Source: an uncultured Lachnospiraceae bacterium (GTDB lineage: Bacteria > Bacillota > Clostridia > Lachnospirales > Lachnospiraceae). Taken from it: 8,275 nt of DNA. The stretch lies in assembly GCA_910577115.1 (NCBI GenBank), contig CAJTMC010000084.1, forward strand, positions 1-8,275, in the 5' to 3' direction. Below are positions 6,206-8,275 of the stretch, one piece after another (positions within the stretch are counted from its first letter, which is position 1; each line of letters starts with the position of its first letter). Under the pieces are notes generated by a model. The model saw only the letters and a list, made by a program, of their open reading frames with translations. It made no database searches and had not been told where the DNA came from. The translations under genes and the position numbers were made by a program.

Positions 6206-6634
6206 ATGTCATTCAATTATGGCAGAGAAGAAAAGAAGTGGCGGCTCTGGAAAGAAGCCGAAGAAAAGGAACTGCGGGGTTTGGGTGTTGACGAGGACAC
6301 TATTGAAAAGCTCCATACCTACGATTGGGCAGTCTTTAATTCTGACAGGAGGTATTACCGCAGATTGAAAGAAGTAGGTACATATCTTGAAGAATTTGCC
6401 GAGGATGCGGCACCGCCCGAAGTGAGAACGGTAGAGGATTTTCTCGACAGCATTGAGAATCAGAAGCTATATCAAGTTTTGATTAAGGTGGACAGGCTTA
6501 CCCTGCAAATCGCTATAATGAAAATGCAAGGCTATTCTACCCATGAAATTGCAGTACAATTCACCATCACAGAAAAAGCCATTTACAGGCGTATGGACAG
6601 GCTCAAAGAAAAATTAAAAAAGTTTTTTGAGTAG
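6206..6634 (+). CDS. Sigma-70 region-4-like transcriptional regulator of a mobile element
   Basis: The 142-residue protein has a highly charged N-terminal half (about 1-75, beginning MSFNYGREEKKWRLWKEAEE). The C-terminal part (about 85-142) resembles sigma region 4: VDRLTLQIAIMKMQGYST (94-111) followed by the helix-turn-helix HEIAVQFTITEKAIYRRMDR. Region 2 is absent, so it is unlikely to be a complete sigma factor. Proteins of this type are common near the integration end of clostridial conjugative elements, but their target promoters are not known to me. The start at 6206 is set by a GGAGGT ribosome site 7 nt upstream. A strong terminator follows 29 nt after the stop, making it a single-gene unit. 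It may act on the leader and operon to its right, which is inference. Confidence 0.75.
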   Translation: MSFNYGREEKKWRLWKEAEEKELRGLGVDEDTIEKLHTYDWAVFNSDRRYYRRLKEVGTYLEEFAEDAAPPEVRTVEDFLDSIENQKLYQVLIKVDRLTLQIAIMKMQGYSTHEIAVQFTITEKAIYRRMDRLKEKLKKFFE

Positions 6635-6662
6635 AGGGGAAAAATAAGGTTTTTCAAGGACT

Positions 6663-6706
6663 ATGGGGTGTAAGGCAAAAAAGCCTTTGCCCCATTTTTC
6701 TTTTTT
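6663..6706 (+). terminator. Rho-independent terminator
   Basis: ATGGGG pairs with CCCCAT and AAGGC with GCCTT, closed by an AAAAAA loop, and a long T-rich tail follows (6695-6706). It ends the transcript of the regulator at 6206 and insulates it from the next unit. Confidence 0.88.
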
Positions 6707-6754
6707 GACGAAAACGGGACGGCTCTTTGACAACTGAATACTCATTCGTCAAAT
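6704..6754 (+). promoter_or_regulatory. Candidate promoter overlapped by TTTGAC operator-like repeats
   Basis: A perfect -35 TTGACA (6727-6732) and a -10-like TCAAAT (6749-6754) are 16 bp apart. TTTGAC (6726-6731) and GTCAAA (6748-6753) form an inverted repeat lying on both elements. A further TTTGACGAA (6704-6712) is the exact reverse complement of TTCGTCAAA (6745-6753). Transcription would start near 6761 and give a leader of about 475 nt before the toxin gene. The -10 is weak, so the call is tentative. Confidence 0.4.
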
Positions 6755-6760
6755 ACTTCC

Positions 6761-7219
6761 TCTTTGTGATTGTGAAAGCATAAGCGTGTGCAGCGGTACG
6801 CCATGACCTGCCGAAAGGCAGCGAGCGGTAAATACCGACTGAAAATATCGGGCGGCTCCCGATTCCGCCATGACGCACAAAGAGAACAATGGTACTCCCG
6901 TCTTGAACGCTTTACAGCATTGGGCGGCTCTGTCAGACCGACAGTTGGGGTGGAACTCCCGTGGCGTCAGTTCGCTGCTGACCGTTTGGCGACTTCCCTT
7001 GCGTTTACCGCAATGGCATTTTCGGGGTGTCGAGGACAAATAGAAAATGCTTTCTATCATAAAGCCAGATGCAGGGCGGTCAATGGACCCCCTACGGGGA
7101 TACCTTGATGCCATACGGCAGTAAGAGGAAAACAGAGCTTGTTTTATACTCTCCCGACCTTAAATGCTTCCTTGTATCTGGCTGCTACATAGGCAGGATA
7201 TATCTGCCTAAATCCAGAT
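6761..7219 (+). ncRNA. Structured non-coding leader or RNA of unknown class
   Basis: This stretch of about 460 nt has no convincing gene and is packed with short GC-rich hairpins. They are CTGCC/GGCAG with a GAAA loop (6808-6821), CGGTA/TACCG (6826-6837) and ATCGGG/CCCGAT (6847-6863). Further on come CTGTC/GACAG (6930-6944), GTCAG/CTGAC (6966-6982) and a CCCC/GGGG repeat near 7090. Short words recur: GCCATGAC at 6800 and 6867, GGGCGGCTC at 6850 and 6922, ACTCCCGT twice. It follows a terminator and precedes the MazF-like gene. I cannot match it to a named RNA family. It could be an mRNA leader, a separate RNA, or a protein-binding DNA region. Confidence 0.45.
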
Positions 7220-7224
7220 GGAGG
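7176..7224 (+). promoter_or_regulatory. Two-tier hairpin next to the toxin ribosome site
   Basis: ATCTGG (7176-7181) pairs with CCAGAT (7214-7219), and inside it TAGGCAG (7190-7196) pairs with CTGCCTA (7204-7210). The outer stem ends directly against the GGAGG ribosome site (7220-7224). The left arm, extended as ATCTGGCT (7176-7183), is also an exact partner of AGCCAGAT (7063-7070), so two exclusive pairings are possible. Confidence 0.5.
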
Positions 7225-7235
7225 TTATAAAGAAT

Positions 7236-7619
7236 ATGGAAAGAACAATCAGGCGTGGTGACATCTACTACGCAGAGCTTAACCCCGTTATCGGTTCAGA
7301 GCAGGGCGGCACACGACCCGTACTTATCATATCCAACAACACAGGCAATCGATTCAGCCCGACAGTCATCATTGCCGCCATTACGAGCCGACCGAAAAAA
7401 GGAAAACTACCGACACATTTCTGTTTGGATGGGATTGCAGGGCTTCCCGCAGATTCCATTATTTTATTTGAACAGATACGCACAATAGATAAAAAACGAC
7501 TGAAAGAGAGGATGGCGCAGCTTGACGAGCAGAGCATGGAGGAAATCACTTCTCCTCTGCTTATCAGCATCGGCGTTAAGAATGTGCAGAAAGCAGACAG
7601 GAGGGCAGGGAATGTTTGA
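7236..7619 (+). CDS. mazF: PemK/MazF-family endoribonuclease toxin
   Basis: The 127-residue protein closely follows the MazF/PemK pattern: RRGDIYYAELNPVIGSEQGG (6-25) then TRPVLIISNN (26-35) and SPTVIIAAITSR (41-52). R27 and T50 correspond to the catalytic arginine and threonine of Bacillus-type MazF. Family members cut single-stranded RNA at short motifs. The ATG at 7236 is preferred because GGAGG lies 11 nt upstream. An in-frame ATG at 7218 would place that site inside the gene and has none of its own. No MazE-like antitoxin gene lies before it; instead a long structured leader precedes it. The 3' end overlaps the following HTH gene by 8 nt. It may be an element-maintenance toxin or a regulatory RNase. 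Confidence 0.9.
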   Translation: MERTIRRGDIYYAELNPVIGSEQGGTRPVLIISNNTGNRFSPTVIIAAITSRPKKGKLPTHFCLDGIAGLPADSIILFEQIRTIDKKRLKERMAQLDEQSMEEITSPLLISIGVKNVQKADRRAGNV

Positions 7620-7863
7620 GGATAGGATTGCAGCATTAAATAAGGAAGAAATAGAAATGCCAGTGCCGTATGAAAAACGGATTTATACGGTGGATGAGAT
7701 ACAGGATATTTTGGGCATAGGCAGGAACGCCGCATATAACCTTGTCAAATCGGGGGTGTTCCACAGCGTCCGTATAGGGGGAAATATCCGCATATCAAAA
7801 AAGAGCTTTGATGAATGGCTTGATAATAAGATGAACCCTTGTCAAGTGTGCGAAAGCGTCTAA
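7612..7863 (+). CDS. Excisionase-type helix-turn-helix protein 1
   Basis: The 83-residue protein has a winged-HTH excisionase/AlpA-like domain (about 22-70): YTVDEIQDILGIGRNAAYNL, then GNIRISKKSFDEWL as the wing and final helix. A 20-residue acidic N-terminal extension precedes it, and a tail with two cysteines (CQVC, 77-80) follows. The start is fixed by a GGAGGG site 6 nt upstream, inside the mazF end, and the two genes overlap by 8 nt. Such proteins act as recombination directionality factors or small repressors. Translational coupling to mazF makes an antitoxin-like or repressor role worth testing, but this is inference. Confidence 0.8.
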   Translation: MFEDRIAALNKEEIEMPVPYEKRIYTVDEIQDILGIGRNAAYNLVKSGVFHSVRIGGNIRISKKSFDEWLDNKMNPCQVCESV

Positions 7864-7906
7864 AAAACAAGATTTGTACGTTTCACATTTGACCCGTGAT
7901 GCAATA

Positions 7907-7939
7907 CTATATAGCCAAGCAAATTGCTTGGCTATATAG
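7907..7939. repeat. 33-bp perfect palindrome with one central base
   Basis: The left arm (7907-7922, CTATATAGCCAAGCAA) is the exact reverse complement of the right arm (7924-7939), with a single A at 7923. No T-run follows, so it is not a classical terminator. It lies 43 nt after the stop of HTH gene 1 and 49 nt before HTH gene 2. A second small hairpin CGGCT/AGCCG follows at 7950-7963. A dimeric repressor site, an RNA processing stem, or a small mobile insertion are possible. Confidence 0.9.
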
Positions 7940-7988
7940 CAGGCTGCAACGGCTGACGAGCCGAATAAGAAAATCACGGAGGTAATCA

Positions 7989-8228
7989 ATGGACAGATAT
8001 AAAACGGGCGGGGGCAGCAGAACCGCTCCCCCTCTTACTACATACGAGAAACGGGTATATACCGTGGACGAGATAAGGGACATCTTAGGCATCGGCAGGA
8101 CAGCCGCCTATGATTTGGTAAAGCAGGGATGCTTCCACTGTATCAAAGTCGGCAGGAATATCCGCATATCGAAAAAGAGTTTTGACAGATGGCTTGGCTT
8201 CCAGAGGGAGGTGCAGGCTGATGAATAA
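7989..8228 (+). CDS. Excisionase-type helix-turn-helix protein 2
   Basis: The 79-residue protein carries the same domain as the preceding HTH gene. From the shared YEKR to WL, 39 of 51 residues are identical (YTVDEIRDILGIGRTAAYDL against the paralogue's version), so the pair arose by duplication. The recognition-helix neighbourhood differs little (RTAAYDL versus RNAAYNL), which suggests related DNA sites. The N-terminal 18 residues are unrelated. A GGAGGT site 5 nt upstream supports the start. It overlaps the next gene by 8 nt. A role in excision or in control of the integrase is likely from family and position. Confidence 0.8.
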   Translation: MDRYKTGGGSRTAPPLTTYEKRVYTVDEIRDILGIGRTAAYDLVKQGCFHCIKVGRNIRISKKSFDRWLGFQREVQADE

Positions 8229-8275
8229 GAAAAGTATGTCCGTTACGGAAATGCGGAAGCTGCTCGGAATCGGGA
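8221..8275 (+). CDS. Third excisionase-type HTH gene (partial, cut by the window edge)
   Basis: An ATG at 8221 with GGGAGG 9 nt upstream opens MNKKSMSVTEMRKLLGIG. MSVTEMRKLLGIG aligns with YTVDEIRDILGIG of the two genes before it. It overlaps the end of HTH gene 2 by 8 nt. It is probably a third copy of the domain; an integrase gene may follow outside the window, but none is visible. Confidence 0.7.
   Translation, partial: MNKKSMSVTEMRKLLGIG

Noticed and set aside
6788..7108. A 106-codon plus-strand frame, and overlapping minus-strand frames at 6654-6878 and 6749-7114
   Set aside because: They lie on the hairpin-rich region, have no convincing ribosome sites, and several frames are open at once, as expected for GC-rich non-coding DNA. 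I treat them as spurious, although deep conservation could overturn this.
7218..7235. Longer mazF start at 7218
   Set aside because: The GGAGG ribosome site would lie within the gene and the upstream start has none; the conserved family region begins just after the ATG at 7236.
1..8275. CRISPR array, tRNA or rRNA genes
   Set aside because: No regularly spaced repeats and no cloverleaf or rRNA-like sequence were seen on either strand by eye.

Overview
The window looks like part of an integrative or mobilizable element from a Gram-positive gut anaerobe of the Clostridia (Lachnospiraceae/Ruminococcaceae type). This rests on protein families and gene style: GGAGG-type ribosome sites, a MOBP-like relaxase with its MobC partner, a ParB-like protein, a TnpV remnant, a sigma-like ICE regulator and excisionase-type HTH proteins. 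The layout resembles Tn1549-like elements. That resemblance is from memory of gene order; no search was possible.

Left part (1-3185, minus strand): a transfer module transcribed leftwards as mobC, relaxase, parB-like, then a gene that runs off the left edge. The genes are tightly coupled: a stop directly abuts a start between mobC and the relaxase, and an ATGA overlap joins the relaxase to parB. A near-consensus promoter at 3156-3185 would drive them through a leader of about 560 nt. The leader is rich in hairpins and probably contains oriT.

Middle part (about 3190-6190): AT-rich sequence that looks like a cargo or scar zone. It holds an ECF-type sigma factor overlapping a membrane-anchored putative anti-sigma factor (minus strand). 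An ECF-like promoter precedes the pair and a terminator-like hairpin follows it. Upstream lies a degraded tnpV with an in-frame stop and two frameshifts, and then a possible remnant of another minus-strand coding end.

Right part (6206-8275, plus strand): the element's regulatory end. A short sigma-region-4-like regulator has its own strong terminator. Next come about 500 nt of non-coding DNA full of small GC-rich hairpins. A PemK/MazF-family toxin follows, without a MazE-like partner in view. Then come three consecutive excisionase-type HTH genes, the third cut by the window edge. The toxin overlaps the first HTH gene by 8 nt, and the second HTH gene overlaps the third by 8 nt. A nearly perfect 33-bp palindrome sits between the first and second HTH genes.

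The best candidates for something undescribed are the structured leader with a possible alternative-pairing switch in front of the MazF-like gene, the MazF/HTH pairing, the large palindrome, and the structured leader/oriT region ahead of mobC.
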